Assembly (NCBI GenBank): GCA_937920635.1
Contig: CAKZUE010000054.1
Span: forward strand, 1 to 64,000
Direction: 5' to 3'
Length of the DNA stretch: 64,000 bases
Source of the DNA: an uncultured Bryobacteraceae bacterium
GTDB taxonomy: Bacteria; Acidobacteriota; Terriglobia; Bryobacterales; Bryobacteraceae
The translations under genes and the position numbers were made by a program. Below, one piece after another: positions 26,175 to 35,345 of the stretch (positions are counted from its first letter, which is position 1; the number at the start of each line of letters is the position of its first letter). The notes below the pieces were generated by a model. The model was not told where the DNA came from. It did no database searches and worked only from the letters and a program-made list of their open reading frames with translations.

Positions 26175-28382
26175 TCACTGTGTCTGGGCCTTCATTTGCG
26201 GCACAACATACCGCACGCTGCCGGTGGCTTTCGCTTCACCCTGCGTGGCCGTAATGCGCAATTCACACAATCCGGGGCGCATGGCGGCGGAGACCATCAT
26301 CGGCACGGCGCCGGAGGGATCGGCCGGAGGCAATTCCGCCGACTGCGCTGCCAAGCGCTGGCCGTTGACAAAAAATTCCACCAGCAATTGCGGCTTTTCC
26401 GGCCTGCCTTTATCGGGATATACGACGAAATAGACGTGCGGTTGGGACACGTTATCGAGCGCCGGCGTGACCAGCGGAACCACGCGGCGGCCCTGATAGG
26501 ACAGAGGATCGCCGTTGCCGGCGGCCGTCTCTTCCACCCTCTGCACCAGCATGGGCGTGCTGACGGCCAGGCCCGCGGGCGGAGGCGGAACCTCGATTTC
26601 CAGAGCCTTGGCGCTGGCGCGCCCCCCGGCGCGGTCGAGCAGCGCCGTCTCCACCGTGTAATGGCCCGGCGGCAAGCTGAGCGATTGCGCATGGGTGATT
26701 CTGCTGGCCTGCATGGCCGGGAGATTATTCAGGGCGAACTCATACGGGGAATCGATGCTGAACCGCTCCACCACTTCGCCAGCGCCGTCTTTCACCAGTC
26801 CCACCAGCGCGACATGAGCCTTGGCTGAGCCGCGAGCCGCGTCCTGCGCGGTTGTGAGTTCTTTGCCCGGCAACTCGAACGCCAGCGCCACCTGGCGGCG
26901 GCCATGCTCCGTGCCGAAGGTGAACAGGCTGGACTGGAAGTCGAAATCGGCCGGTCGTGGATCTTTTCCGAGCAGCGCGAGCCCGACCACTTCGTGCGGC
27001 GCCAGCGCATCTCCGCCCGGCTTGGCGGGCAGCGCAAAGTAGCCGGTCCGGCTCTCGACGACGAGATCCTTGCGCGATGTCTTCACTTCGATGGTGCGCA
27101 GCCTGCCGTCGAGCTTCAAGTCGGCGGGCCGGTAGGCGACTTCGTATCGCGCCTCCATTTCCTCCAAAATGCGCCGGAACGGCTTGTTGAATTCGGAGGT
27201 GTTGGCCACGAGGAAGCCTCCGGTGCCTTCGGCCAGCTCCCGCAATGCAGCGCGCAGGTCCGAGGAGCGGACAGCGACCTCGAGCGCATCGTTCTGGCGG
27301 CTCTGCTGGCGGCGCTCCTGAAGCGAAGCGTTGAGGTTAGTTTGCGAACGGCTGACTTCGGCCACCTGCGCGAGAGCGATCTTGGCCGCCTGCGTGTCGG
27401 TGGTCTCGTCGAGCTCGGTGGGATCGAAGCTGTACACGGTCATGTTGGCGGCGTTCGCCCTGGCCATGAGCTTCCCGAACGCGTCCGGATCGCCCGTGGT
27501 GAGCAGTCCGCCGGAGATGAGCATGACGCTCTTGCGGCCCGGCAGTTGCGCGAGCTGGGAGACCATCGTATCGATCTGATCGAAGGCCCGGCTGCCCGTC
27601 ACATGGGCCATGTCCACGCGATCCCGCGCGCGGAAGCCGCGCGTGGTGTTGGCGGATGCGCTCATGGAAACCTCGGCGCGGGGCACGACCAATTTGCTCA
27701 CCTCGCCGCCGATGACGCGATCCGTGACAACGGCCGACTGCGCCGCCATGTTGACCAGCACGTCGACGGCGAACATGGTGGGATTGGCCGTCAGCACCGC
27801 AACGGAGGCCTGTTCGAAATCGAGAGCCCTGCCCGAGAAGGCCTGCTGGACGGCTGCGAGCAGATCCTGCTTCTGATCGGTGAAAGGCGAGACGGGGGTG
27901 AGGTAATCGTCCAGCGTGAAGACAGCAGCGAGCGTGTTCGGCGGAAGATCTTCCTTCAGGACCGATTCGGCCATGCGCAGCGCGCGGGTCCGGTTGACCG
28001 GATCCAGGTTATGGAAAACGAGGCACAGCAGGTTGACGGCGCGCAGCGGCATGGGCCGTGCCTTCTGGGCGGGCGAGGGGCCCGCTGCCGGCGCCGGCGC
28101 TTCCATGCGATCCGTTCTTCGCCGGTCCGTTCCTGCAAGGCGGAAAGCGCGGATGTCCTGTTTCACGCCGTTTTCGTAAATCTCGAGATCTTCCGGCTTC
28201 AGGTTGCGCACGATCCGGCCCCGCCGGTCGCGCACGACAACCTCCAGCAGCACCTCGGCCACCCCCGTGCGGATGACGGCCTGCGAGTCTTGCGACAGCG
28301 GCTGCGAGGCAACCGGCAGCGGAACGAAGGCAAGCGCGCACATACTGAAAGCAGCGGCATAGCTGCGCGTCGGCTTCTTCAT
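26175..28382 (-). CDS. VWFA-related acidobacterial domain protein (copy 2)
   Basis: A 735-residue secreted protein. A Sec signal (AAFSMCALAFVPLPVASQ) is followed by the family N-terminal strand block (EVVVRDRRGRIVRNLKPEDLEIYENG). A VWA-like domain has LPGRKSVMLISGGLLTTG as the conserved late strand. A C-terminal half of beta-sandwich-like segments includes TIEVKTSRKDLVVESRTGYFA, the YF-ending signature shared by the longer members. It stands at the head of a two-gene unit with a TPR protein and is divergent from the GT2/methyltransferase/GT-C operon. Function is unknown. Confidence 0.88.
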   Translation of the reverse strand: MKKPTRSYAAAFSMCALAFVPLPVASQPLSQDSQAVIRTGVAEVLLEVVVRDRRGRIVRNLKPEDLEIYENGVKQDIRAFRLAGTDRRRTDRMEAPAPAAGPSPAQKARPMPLRAVNLLCLVFHNLDPVNRTRALRMAESVLKEDLPPNTLAAVFTLDDYLTPVSPFTDQKQDLLAAVQQAFSGRALDFEQASVAVLTANPTMFAVDVLVNMAAQSAVVTDRVIGGEVSKLVVPRAEVSMSASANTTRGFRARDRVDMAHVTGSRAFDQIDTMVSQLAQLPGRKSVMLISGGLLTTGDPDAFGKLMARANAANMTVYSFDPTELDETTDTQAAKIALAQVAEVSRSQTNLNASLQERRQQSRQNDALEVAVRSSDLRAALRELAEGTGGFLVANTSEFNKPFRRILEEMEARYEVAYRPADLKLDGRLRTIEVKTSRKDLVVESRTGYFALPAKPGGDALAPHEVVGLALLGKDPRPADFDFQSSLFTFGTEHGRRQVALAFELPGKELTTAQDAARGSAKAHVALVGLVKDGAGEVVERFSIDSPYEFALNNLPAMQASRITHAQSLSLPPGHYTVETALLDRAGGRASAKALEIEVPPPPAGLAVSTPMLVQRVEETAAGNGDPLSYQGRRVVPLVTPALDNVSQPHVYFVVYPDKGRPEKPQLLVEFFVNGQRLAAQSAELPPADPSGAVPMMVSAAMRPGLCELRITATQGEAKATGSVRYVVPQMKAQTQ

Positions 28383-28507
28383 GCTTTCATTGTAGGCCCG
28401 GGCGCGCGCGCGGAGCCGGTTGGAAACACAAGCGTGCCGTGACCCCCCAGCGAGGCTGTGCTAGGATGGCCAGTTCGCCGGAGAAAGCTCTCAATGGGCA
28501 CGGGACA

Positions 28508-29512
28508 ATGTCGAAAAGGCCGAATTTTGAAAATTCGAGAGAATCCGCGGTGGAAACACGGATCACAATTCTTATGCCCGTCTATGACGACTGGGATTGC
28601 GTACGCGTCCTGCTGGACCGTCTGAACCGGATTCTTGGCGGGACAAGCCTGAAAGCGGACATCCTCCTGGTCGACGACAGCAGCCCGCACGAGGCAGGCC
28701 CCGGCATCGTGGGGAAGAGGGCGCTGGAGGGCTTCCAGTCGATCCGATCGCTTGAGGTTCTGCGGTTGAGGTGCAACCTGGGCCATCAAAGGGCGATTGC
28801 CCTGGGCCTCTGCCATCTTTTAAAGCGCAAGGCGTCTTCGCCTGTGGTCGTGATGGATGCCGACGGGGAAGACCGCCCTGAGGATGTGCCTGTTTTGTGG
28901 GAGGCGTTTATGAAATCGGGCGGGAGGGACGTGCTGTTTGCGGCAAGGATGAAGCGAATGGAAGGCGCTTTGTTCCGCCTGGGCTATCAAATCTACCGGT
29001 TGTTCCACTGGCTGCTGACCGGCGTGGCGGTCAGAGTGGGCAATTTCAGCGTCTGCCCGTGGCACGTCGTGCAGCAACTCACCGTGAAACCGGAGCTGTG
29101 GAATCATTACGCCGCCTGCATCTACCACTCCAATATCCGCTATTCCACGCTGCCTCTTGACCGGGGTTCGCGAATCGCCGGACAGTCGCGAATGCGTTTC
29201 GTGGCTCTGGCCATTCACGGTCTTGCGGCCATCAGCGTGTTCTCAGACAGGGTGGCGGTCAGGATGCTCTGCGGGGTCACACTGGCGGCGGCCGGGTTGT
29301 GCGTGTGGATCGCCGTCCGGGCGGTGTTCTACCCATCGGATGAGCCGCTGGCGCTTATGGGAGGACTGTTGCTGATCACGGGGCAGACTTTTCTGTTAAT
29401 TCTCGCCATCGCCCTTCACACATTGGCGCGCAGGAGTTCTCCGCAAATTATTCCGGAGCAGCTTTACCCGTTCTATGTTCTTGATCCTGTACCGGACGGG
29501 CTGAATGCATGA
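28508..29512 (+). CDS. GT2 glycosyltransferase, dolichol-phosphate-mannose-synthase-like
   Basis: A 334-residue enzyme. The GT-A domain opens ITILMPVYDDWDCVRVLLDRL, with ILLVDDSSPHEAG and the donor-binding VVVMDADGEDRPEDV (DAD), all typical of polyprenyl-phosphate glycosyltransferases. Two C-terminal membrane helices lie at about 245-310 (MLCGVTLAAAGLCVWIAV, LLLITGQTFLLILAIAL). It probably loads a sugar on a polyprenyl phosphate for the GT-C enzyme two genes downstream. The start is uncertain: ATG 28508 was taken, but ATG 28466 and 28439 are in frame and none has a good ribosome-binding site. It overlaps the methyltransferase gene by four bases. Confidence 0.88.
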   Translation: MSKRPNFENSRESAVETRITILMPVYDDWDCVRVLLDRLNRILGGTSLKADILLVDDSSPHEAGPGIVGKRALEGFQSIRSLEVLRLRCNLGHQRAIALGLCHLLKRKASSPVVVMDADGEDRPEDVPVLWEAFMKSGGRDVLFAARMKRMEGALFRLGYQIYRLFHWLLTGVAVRVGNFSVCPWHVVQQLTVKPELWNHYAACIYHSNIRYSTLPLDRGSRIAGQSRMRFVALAIHGLAAISVFSDRVAVRMLCGVTLAAAGLCVWIAVRAVFYPSDEPLALMGGLLLITGQTFLLILAIALHTLARRSSPQIIPEQLYPFYVLDPVPDGLNA

Positions 29513-30210
29513 GCGATTTCAGGTATATCGGCACGGAACTGGAGCTGTTTTCCCGAGCGGTCAGGTGGAAGCATTATTGGGCTCAACATCTGAGGCCTTT
29601 CTGGCGAGGGAGGGTGCTGGAGGCGGGCGCCGGCATTGGCAGCAACTTCGCAGCCCTTGGAAGCGAACGGGTGCAAAGCTGGGTTTGCCTGGAGCCGGAC
29701 CCTGCGCTAGCCCGTCGAATCCGCGCTCCCCAGGGTTTGCCTGTGGAGGTGGTGGTGGGACAACTCAAGGACCTGCTGCGAGACGAGTCCTTTGACGCCA
29801 TCCTGTACGCCGACGTTCTTGAGCACATCAAGGATGACCGCGGGGAGTTGGCCGAAGCCTCTGCCCGGCTGCGGCCTGGCGGCGCGCTGATGGTTCTGGC
29901 GCCGGCCCACCAATTCCTCTTCAGCAACTTCGACAGGGCCATCGGTCATCTCCGCCGGTACGACAGGCATTCGCTGCAGAGTCTCCGCCCGCCGGGCATG
30001 GAACTGAGGCTTCTCCGCTATCTGGACTCAGCGGGAATGATCCTTTCACTCGGCAACCGCCTCCTGCTGCGGCAGAGCCAGCCCACCCAATCCCAGATCG
30101 CTTTCTGGGACCGGTTTGTGATCCCCATTTCGCGCCGCCTGGATCCTTTGCTGGGCTACCGGGTCGGCAAGTCTGTTATCTCCGTATGGCAAAAAAGCGA
30201 AGGAGTGTGA
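29509..30210 (+). CDS. Class I SAM-dependent methyltransferase
   Basis: A 233-residue cytosolic methyltransferase. The SAM site is VLEAGAGIGSNFAALGS (motif I), followed by WVCLEPDPALARRI (acidic end of strand 2), DAILYADVLEHIKDD (motif post-II) and LRPGGALMVLAPAHQFLFSNFD. The FDRAIGHLRRYDRHSL stretch resembles methyltransferases that sit beside DPM1-type glycosyltransferases. The gene overlaps the GT2 gene (ATGA) and the GT-C gene (25 bases), so the three are one operon. The substrate may be a lipid-linked sugar; this is inference. Confidence 0.87.
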   Translation: MSDFRYIGTELELFSRAVRWKHYWAQHLRPFWRGRVLEAGAGIGSNFAALGSERVQSWVCLEPDPALARRIRAPQGLPVEVVVGQLKDLLRDESFDAILYADVLEHIKDDRGELAEASARLRPGGALMVLAPAHQFLFSNFDRAIGHLRRYDRHSLQSLRPPGMELRLLRYLDSAGMILSLGNRLLLRQSQPTQSQIAFWDRFVIPISRRLDPLLGYRVGKSVISVWQKSEGV

Positions 30211-32789
30211 GGTCCCGGCGGGGCGGCGCAGCGACGGCCGCGGGCCCCGCCAGGGACGCGGCACGCCGGCTCCGCCGGATCTCCCTGGCCCTCGAGGCGG
30301 CCGCGGCGGGTTCTGCCGCAGCGCTTATCCACGTGATTTCCCGTGGATTGTGGTTGAGAATGCGGCTCGTATATGCCGGATACGATGACGAGGGATTTCT
30401 GCTGATTTCCTTGCGGAAATTCTTTGATGGTCTGCCACTGTATTCTCACACTTTCGCCCAATACGGTCCGGGGTTTTACTGGTGGCAGTGGGCCAGTTTT
30501 CACCTGGCCGGCCTGCCGGTCACGCACGACAGCCAGAGAATTCTCTCCATCGCCTGGGTCGCGCTCACGATCGCAGCTCAGAGTGCAACGGTGTTTCTGG
30601 CTTCCGGCTCCTGGACGGCGGCAGCAGCGGGATCCTTTCTGCTGGGGCGCTGGATCTATCCGCAGATCACGGAGCCCGGCCACCCCAATACCCTGATCTT
30701 TACGCTGCTGAGCCTGCATGCGCTTGTGTACTCCATCCTGCGGCGCATGAGCGGACATTCTCGCGCCGGCTGGTTCGCATTCGGGGCTCTGGCGGCGGTG
30801 CTGTCCACGATCAAGCCGCATCTCGCCGTCATTGCCGCGGCGCCGGCGCTGTTGGCGGAAGGAAGCCATCCAGCGAACCGCCTGAGCCGACTGGCAAGGC
30901 TTTGCTGTCTGAGCGCCGCTGTACTGTTCCCTCTGCTCCTGATGGGCCCGGTTCTCCGCGGGGTTGGCATGTATTGTTTGATCTGCGCGGCCGTGCTGAG
31001 CGCGCTCGGACTGGCGGAAACGGTTTCGCCGCGGCCTGTGGAGCTGCCCGGCGGCCGCACCGGGCTCCGCCATGCAGCGCTTGCCGCGGCCCTGACGGGC
31101 GCGGGCGTTCTGGCCGCCACGTGGCTGCACGGAACTTCGCTGCAGGCGATGTTGGAGGGCATGGTGACACGGCCCGCCGAGTTCGCCCGCACCTGGTATT
31201 TCCCGCTCCATTTCGCTCGTCCTGTGTTCATTTCTTTGGCGTGCTCGGTCCTGTTGCTGGGGCTGTTTCTGGCGTTGAGACGGCGGTACGGCGCGGCCGT
31301 CTGGCTGGAGGACGCACTGCTGGTGGCGCGGCTGGCCTGGACGGCTCTTCTTCTGCAGACGCTGCTGGATTCGCGCTTTGCGGGGCGGGCGGAGTGGATC
31401 GGGCTGCCCCACGCCTGGTGCTGGCTTCATCTCCCTTTCCGGCAGGAGGCCATGGAGCAGAAGACGGCCCGGACCCGCCGTCTGCTGGCCTGGCTGGCAG
31501 GGTTGATGACGCCGTATGCGTTCCCGGTGCCTGGCACGCAACTGGTTCTGGTCTACGGATTCCTGCTCCCGCTCGCGGCCATTGTCTGGGGGGATGTTTT
31601 GACGCGCTTGCTGCCGGACAACCCCGGGATGGAAAGCCGGCGCCCGAGCGGGAGGCGGTTGCTGCGCGTTGCGGTCAATTGTGCAGGCGCCCTGGCAGTC
31701 CTTTTTCTCAGCCTGCATCGGAGCCCTTCATCGGCCGACCGCGAGTCGTTTGAGTCTCGGCCGGCGCTGCGCGATCCGGGGTCGCGGAGCCTGCGGATGA
31801 GCTTGGATCAGGCTGCTGACTACACCTTTATCGCGGAAAACCTCAGGGGCCACTGCGACCGGTTTTTCAGCGTTCCGGGGATCAACAGCCTGCATTTCTG
31901 GTCAGCGGTCCTGCCCCGGCATGGCTGGAATCCCACCGCCTGGATGAATCTTCTTCGGAGTGATGAACAGGCAGCCGTGGCGCGACACCTGGATGCGCCT
32001 CATGCCTGCATTGTCTGGAGCGAAAGGTGGCTGAAATTCTGGACGCGGGGCGCCGATCTTCGCGACGGGCCGATCGCAGATGCGGTCCGGAGCGGTTTCG
32101 AGCCCTGGGAAACGGCCGGAGACTTCGTTCTCCTGATGCCCCGCGGACGGTCGCCTGAAGCGGTGTATCTGCTGGCCGGAACGGCTGCCTTTGATGGGCA
32201 GACCTGCCTAGCCGTGCCTGGGGCGAAGGTCTGGCGCCCCCAGGAAGGGCGGTTGTCTCTGGAGTTCCGCACCACGGCTGGCGGAACGATACTGTCCTGC
32301 CAGGACTCGGACGTTGTTGCGACGCAGCCGTCCGGATCGAGCACTTTCGCCCTGTTATATGTTGGAGCGGACGGGAGGTTGCGCAGCAGCCTGGGCGGGT
32401 TGACGGAGCCATTGTCGTCGCCGTATCGTGTGGACGACGGTGTCTGGCACCGGGCGGTCCTGCGATGGAACCGCGAGGGAACAGAGCTGGCCGTGGATGG
32501 GGCAGAGATGAGGATCAGCCGGGTAGACAACAGTCCCGGGGGTTTCCGTTATTGCCTGATCGGCGCCGGCACGGCGGCGGGCTGGCCGCAAGAAGGATCC
32601 CGGAATTCCTTCTTCCGCGGAGAGTTGAGAAGCCTCGTGGCAGCCAGACCGCCCATTTCAGCCGCCCGGACAGCCCCATCCGCAGCAGGTTCCGCCGGCG
32701 AGGAAGACCGTGCGAACCGCCGCGTTGCGGCCCTTGGCTCCCCTATTCGTCCGACCACAGCGGACTCCGGCGGCCTTCCGTTACACTAA
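30186..32789 (+). CDS. GT-C-like multi-pass membrane glycosyltransferase fused to a LamG-like domain
   Basis: An 867-residue protein. The N-terminal 500 or so residues hold about ten to twelve membrane helices. After the first one comes YAGYDDEGFLLISLRKFFDG, with the acidic pair in the first periplasmic loop expected for GT-C/ArnT-type enzymes, and TFAQYGPGFYW. A soluble region (about 520-660) contains NLRGHCDRFFSVPGINSL. The C-terminus (about 665-835) reads as a laminin-G/concanavalin lectin-like domain, with RLSLEFRTTAGGTILSC, then VDDGVWHRAVLRWN and ELAVDG. The gene is the third of a GT2-methyltransferase-GT-C operon and probably uses the polyprenyl-linked sugar made upstream. GT-C plus LamG is an uncommon fusion. 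Confidence 0.75.
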   Translation: MAKKRRSVRSRRGGAATAAGPARDAARRLRRISLALEAAAAGSAAALIHVISRGLWLRMRLVYAGYDDEGFLLISLRKFFDGLPLYSHTFAQYGPGFYWWQWASFHLAGLPVTHDSQRILSIAWVALTIAAQSATVFLASGSWTAAAAGSFLLGRWIYPQITEPGHPNTLIFTLLSLHALVYSILRRMSGHSRAGWFAFGALAAVLSTIKPHLAVIAAAPALLAEGSHPANRLSRLARLCCLSAAVLFPLLLMGPVLRGVGMYCLICAAVLSALGLAETVSPRPVELPGGRTGLRHAALAAALTGAGVLAATWLHGTSLQAMLEGMVTRPAEFARTWYFPLHFARPVFISLACSVLLLGLFLALRRRYGAAVWLEDALLVARLAWTALLLQTLLDSRFAGRAEWIGLPHAWCWLHLPFRQEAMEQKTARTRRLLAWLAGLMTPYAFPVPGTQLVLVYGFLLPLAAIVWGDVLTRLLPDNPGMESRRPSGRRLLRVAVNCAGALAVLFLSLHRSPSSADRESFESRPALRDPGSRSLRMSLDQAADYTFIAENLRGHCDRFFSVPGINSLHFWSAVLPRHGWNPTAWMNLLRSDEQAAVARHLDAPHACIVWSERWLKFWTRGADLRDGPIADAVRSGFEPWETAGDFVLLMPRGRSPEAVYLLAGTAAFDGQTCLAVPGAKVWRPQEGRLSLEFRTTAGGTILSCQDSDVVATQPSGSSTFALLYVGADGRLRSSLGGLTEPLSSPYRVDDGVWHRAVLRWNREGTELAVDGAEMRISRVDNSPGGFRYCLIGAGTAAGWPQEGSRNSFFRGELRSLVAARPPISAARTAPSAAGSAGEEDRANRRVAALGSPIRPTTADSGGLPLH

Positions 32790-32813
32790 AAGACTGAGTC
32801 TGACGACTGCCCC

Positions 32814-34478
32814 ATGAAATGGCTCCCTTGGATTGCGGCTTTTGCCGCCGCTGCCGTTGCGGTGCAATCTTCTTTGCCGCCCGTTGCGTTCCGCGACATT
32901 ACGGAGCAGTCCGGCGTGCGTTTTGTGTGCGACAACGGGGCGACGCCACGCAAGCATCAGCCGGAGGGGCTGATCGCCGGAGTGGCGCTGTTCGACTACG
33001 ACCGCGACGGCGACCTGGACATTTACTTCGTCAACGGCGCCCATATGCCTTCGCTGGTCAAGCAGGGTGAGAAGCACAAGAACCGGCTGTTCCGGAACAA
33101 CGGCAACCTGACGTTCACGGACGTCACCGACAAGGCAGGCGTGGCGGGCGAGGGTTACGGCATGGGCGTCGCCGCGGCGGATTACGACAATGACGGTTGG
33201 CCGGATCTGTACGTCCTCAACGTCAACGACAACCAGCTTTTCCACAACAACGGGGACGGAACGTTCACGGAAGTGACGAAGAAGGCGGGCGTGCCCGGCG
33301 GCAGGTACAAGGGCAAGAAGATGTGGTCGGTGGCCGCCGCCTGGTTCGATTACGACAACGACGGCGATCTCGACCTGTTCGTGTCGAACTACTGCGAGTG
33401 GGACCCGAACAACGAGCCGGACTGCCTGATCAACAACGTGCGCATCTATTGCGGGCCGCGCCATTACGGCGCTTTGCCGCACACGCTGTACCGCAACAAC
33501 GGCGACGGCACGTTCACCGACGTTTCCGCGGAAGCGGGCCTTTCCAATGCCCTGGGGCGGGGGATGGCGATTGTCGTGGCCGATTACGACGACGACGGCT
33601 GGATAGACGTTTTCATCGGCAACGACGACGCTCCCATGCAGTTTTTCCACAATCAGGGCGGCAAGAGATTCAAAGAAATCGGGCATGAGCTGGGCATCGC
33701 TTTTTCCGAAAACGGCAACGTGATTTCCGGAATGGGCGCTGATTTTCGGGATATTTTCAACACCGGCCGGCCGGACATCTGGGTCACGGCGCTTGAGAAA
33801 GAGACATTCCCGCTGTTCGCCAACGCGGGCGGCGGCGTGTTCGAGGACCGCACGGCCGCCAGCGGCCTGGCGCTGGAGACGCTGGAAATGTCCGGCTGGT
33901 CCAACGCCATTTACGACCTGGACAACGACGGCTGGAAAGACCTGATCGTCTGCCGTTCGAACGTGCAGGACATGATCCACACGTACGCGCCGCGGCGACC
34001 GGAAGAGCCGGTGACCGTGCTGCGGAACCTCGCCAACGGGCGCTTTCAGAACCTGACCCGGATGGCGGGCAGCGACACGCAGATCGCCGCCAACTACAAG
34101 GGCATGGCGATGGGCGACCTCGACAACGACGGCAAGGTGGACGCGGTTCTTTCAGTGCTGAACGGACCGGCGCGCGTGTTGCGCAACGTTTCGCCGAATG
34201 AGCACGGCTGGCTGCTGATCGAACTCACGGGCACGAAAAGCAACCGCATGGGCATTGGGGCGAAAATCAGGGTCACCGATGACACGGGCAATGTCCAGCA
34301 CAACCACGCCACCGTCAGCACGGGCTATGCCGCCACCAGCGACCACCGCGTGCATTTCGGACTCGGGCAGGCCAAGCGGATCCGCGAGATCGAGATCCGC
34401 TGGCCGAGCGGGACCCGGCAGGTGCTGAACGACTTGCCCGTCAACCAGATCCTGAAAGTGCGCGAGCCGGCAGAGTAA
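32814..34478 (+). CDS. CRTAC1-type FG-GAP/VCBS repeat protein with ASPIC/UnbV domain (copy 2)
   Basis: A 554-residue exported protein, closely related to the copy at 23.2 kb across its whole length. A signal peptide (WIAAFAAAAVAVQS) precedes calcium-binding repeats such as DYDRDGDLDIYFVNGA, DYDNDGWPDLYVLN, DYDNDGDLDLFVSNY, DYDDDGWIDVFIGND and DLDNDGKVDAVLS. The ASPIC/UnbV C-terminus shows NRMGIGAKIRV, STGYAATSDHRVHFGLG and IEIRWPSG. It starts 25 bases after the GT-C-LamG gene, so it may be co-transcribed with that operon and may be one of its exported targets; the latter is speculation. Confidence 0.93.
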   Translation: MKWLPWIAAFAAAAVAVQSSLPPVAFRDITEQSGVRFVCDNGATPRKHQPEGLIAGVALFDYDRDGDLDIYFVNGAHMPSLVKQGEKHKNRLFRNNGNLTFTDVTDKAGVAGEGYGMGVAAADYDNDGWPDLYVLNVNDNQLFHNNGDGTFTEVTKKAGVPGGRYKGKKMWSVAAAWFDYDNDGDLDLFVSNYCEWDPNNEPDCLINNVRIYCGPRHYGALPHTLYRNNGDGTFTDVSAEAGLSNALGRGMAIVVADYDDDGWIDVFIGNDDAPMQFFHNQGGKRFKEIGHELGIAFSENGNVISGMGADFRDIFNTGRPDIWVTALEKETFPLFANAGGGVFEDRTAASGLALETLEMSGWSNAIYDLDNDGWKDLIVCRSNVQDMIHTYAPRRPEEPVTVLRNLANGRFQNLTRMAGSDTQIAANYKGMAMGDLDNDGKVDAVLSVLNGPARVLRNVSPNEHGWLLIELTGTKSNRMGIGAKIRVTDDTGNVQHNHATVSTGYAATSDHRVHFGLGQAKRIREIEIRWPSGTRQVLNDLPVNQILKVREPAE

Positions 34479-34552
34479 CACACAACAGCCGCAACGCACC
34501 TGTTGTATCTTGGGCGGCGGCCTCTATTCCGCCAAAGGAGGTTTGAGGAAAA

Positions 34553-35320
34553 ATGCGAGCCCTGCCCCTGCTCCTCGTCCTCGCGTCTGCCGCCGCTCCC
34601 TGGGGACTGGCTCAAACGGCGCTGGAGCATCTGACCGTCGAGAACCGGACGGCTCCTCTGGGCATCGATGTCCCGGCGCCGCGGTTCGGTTGGCGCATGA
34701 GCGCCGCCGGCGCAGAGAGGGGCGTCATGCAGACGGCTTACAGGGTTGTGGTCCGCGAGCCGGGCAGGACGGCGGTGTGGGACTCAGGCGTGGTGCGCAG
34801 CCAGGAGTCGCAGAACATTGCCTACAAGGGCCGGCCGCTCACCCTCGGCAACATCTATTTCAACGGCAATCTTTCGGATCTGAAGCCTGTGATCAAGAGC
34901 TCCACCATCGGCGTTCTCGGCTCGTCCAACATCAACGACAACGTCTTCCTGACCAACATCCAGAACACGGGGTTCTATTTCCAGGACGATGCCGTCCGTA
35001 CCAACGGTCAGCTTGACTACAGCAAGCAGCGGAACGACCCGCGGATCAACCTGTCGCAGAATATCCGCACGTTGCCCTCGCGCGTGTCCAACTTCCGCAA
35101 TCAGGGAATCACGCTGCTGGATCTGTCCATGATCAAGAACTTCGATTTCGGCGAGCGGGTCAAGCTCCAGTTCCGCGCCGAGGCGATCAATGCTCTGAAC
35201 AAAGCGCACTTCAGCGGTCCCGTGCTGAGCCCCCGCGATTCGAATTTCGGGCGGGTGACCAGCACAAGTTCCCCGACACTGCCGCGCGAATTTCAACTTG
35301 GACTGCGGCTGGTGTATTGA
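34553..35320 (+). pseudogene. Chimera: alpha-L-rhamnosidase N-terminus joined in frame to a TonB-dependent-receptor C-terminus
   Basis: A 255-codon open frame built from two unrelated genes. Residues 1-95 are a signal peptide plus the start of a family-78 rhamnosidase (LEHLTVENRTAPLGIDVPAP, RFGWRMS, QTAYRVVV, VVRSQESQNIAYKGRPL). From about residue 98 the sequence becomes the last part of an acidobacterial TonB-dependent outer-membrane receptor: FDFGERVKLQFRAEAINALNKAHF and the final LPREFQLGLRLVY with terminal aromatic Tyr. The join lies near 34.83-34.86 kb. This looks like a deletion that removed the rhamnosidase catalytic part and most of the receptor. A ribosome-binding site (AAAGGAGG) is still present, so it could be expressed, but neither half can be functional as such. 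Confidence 0.68.
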
Positions 35321-35345
35321 CTGGCTGGACGGAGCTGAACCACAC

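Noticed and set aside
28508-32789. The GT2-methyltransferase-GT-C genes as part of the first polysaccharide operon
   Set aside because: They lie 20 kb away on the other strand with no shared export genes. They fit lipid-linked sugar transfer to an exported target better.
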